Positions 23,456-23,582 of a stretch of 23,582 nt of DNA are shown piece after piece. Where the stretch lies: IMG/VR virus record IMGVR_UViG_3300035698_013561, positions 1 to 23,582 of that record. The stretch is one strand, 5' to 3'. This stretch comes from a virus. A model generated the notes under the pieces. The model saw only the letters and a list, made by a program, of their open reading frames with translations. It was not told the origin of the DNA and did not search any database. Position numbers and translations under genes: made by a program. Numbering within the stretch: the stretch's first letter is position 1; every line of letters starts with the position of its first letter.

Positions 23456-23582
23456 ATGACAAAGGTAAAATCATTAGTAGAGCCAAAAAAAATAGTAAAG
23501 GAACAATGGGAAAAAAAATTATGAGTTTCCAATGGAAGACGAAACCTTGTATTCAATATTGTATGGTAAACAGTGGGAAGAA
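23456..23582 (+). pseudogene. Partial gene with frame broken at an A8 tract
   Basis: ATG at 23456 follows GGAGAAAGAA and encodes MTKVKSLVEPKKIVKEQWEK before a TGA at 23522-23524. The break coincides with eight A (23511-23518). If one A were missing, the frame would continue as KNYEFPMEDETLYSILYGKQ and stay open to the right edge. A sequencing error, a real mutation or slippage on the A tract could explain it. The family is unknown and the gene is cut by the window edge. Confidence 0.55.

Noticed and set aside
1-23582. Recoded stop codons as in some giant gut phages
   Set aside because: Genes end at TAG and TGA as well as TAA at sensible places with overlapping starts, so the standard code fits.
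1-23582. tRNA, rRNA, insertion sequence or integrase
   Set aside because: No cloverleaf, rRNA-like or transposase/integrase sequence was seen in either strand by eye.

Overview
The window reads as part of a large, low-GC, contractile-tail-type (T4-like, myovirus) double-stranded DNA phage or prophage. The evidence is a T4-style head module (gp20-like portal, gp21-like prohead protease, scaffold, gp23-like major capsid protein, gp13-like neck protein) together with a DnaB-family helicase, a DnaG-type primase and a GroES-like co-chaperonin. Genes are packed with ATGA and TAATG overlaps and strong AGGAG-type ribosome sites. TAA, TAG and TGA all end genes, so the standard bacterial code fits. A stand-alone class III ribonucleotide reductase (NrdD) glycyl-radical domain hints at an anaerobic host. 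Low GC and strong Shine-Dalgarno sites would suit a Firmicutes-like host, but that is inference.

Layout: 1-21319 is one long leftward (minus-strand) array. Read in transcription order it starts with a large unknown protein with a possible winged-helix region (21319-18959), then replicative helicase and primase (18946-16558), a small unknown, the GroES-like co-chaperonin (16318-16046), three small proteins, the portal (14941-13313), a beta-repeat virion protein (13263-11794), a small unknown, an SPP1 gp7-like minor head protein (11401-10640), three unknowns (one membrane-anchored), an 811-residue helix-turn-helix protein (9558-7123), prohead protease (7108-6209), two tiny proteins, a Nudix-scaffold fusion (5801-4761), the major capsid protein (4761-3433), a strong hairpin terminator, an acidic HeH/LEM-like protein, the neck protein, the glycyl-radical mini-protein and an acidic repeat protein that runs off the left edge.

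21320-21784 is a very AT-rich divergent intergenic region with several perfect inverted repeats. It probably holds the promoters for both directions and may be a replication origin, because replication genes lead the leftward array. From 21785 rightward lie small accessory or early-type genes: a Cys-containing mini-protein, a P-loop-like kinase fold with a degenerate Walker A, and an unknown 160-residue protein followed by a clear intrinsic terminator. Last is a gene whose frame is broken at an A8 tract and which runs off the right edge.

The parts fit together: the co-chaperonin probably helps host GroEL fold the gp23-like capsid protein; the portal, scaffold and protease build the prohead; and helicase plus primase replicate the genome. 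The most unusual points are the Nudix-scaffold fusion with an internal ribosome site (suggesting a second, scaffold-only product), a beta module shared by the capsid and neck proteins, and the glycyl-radical mini-protein inside a structural operon.
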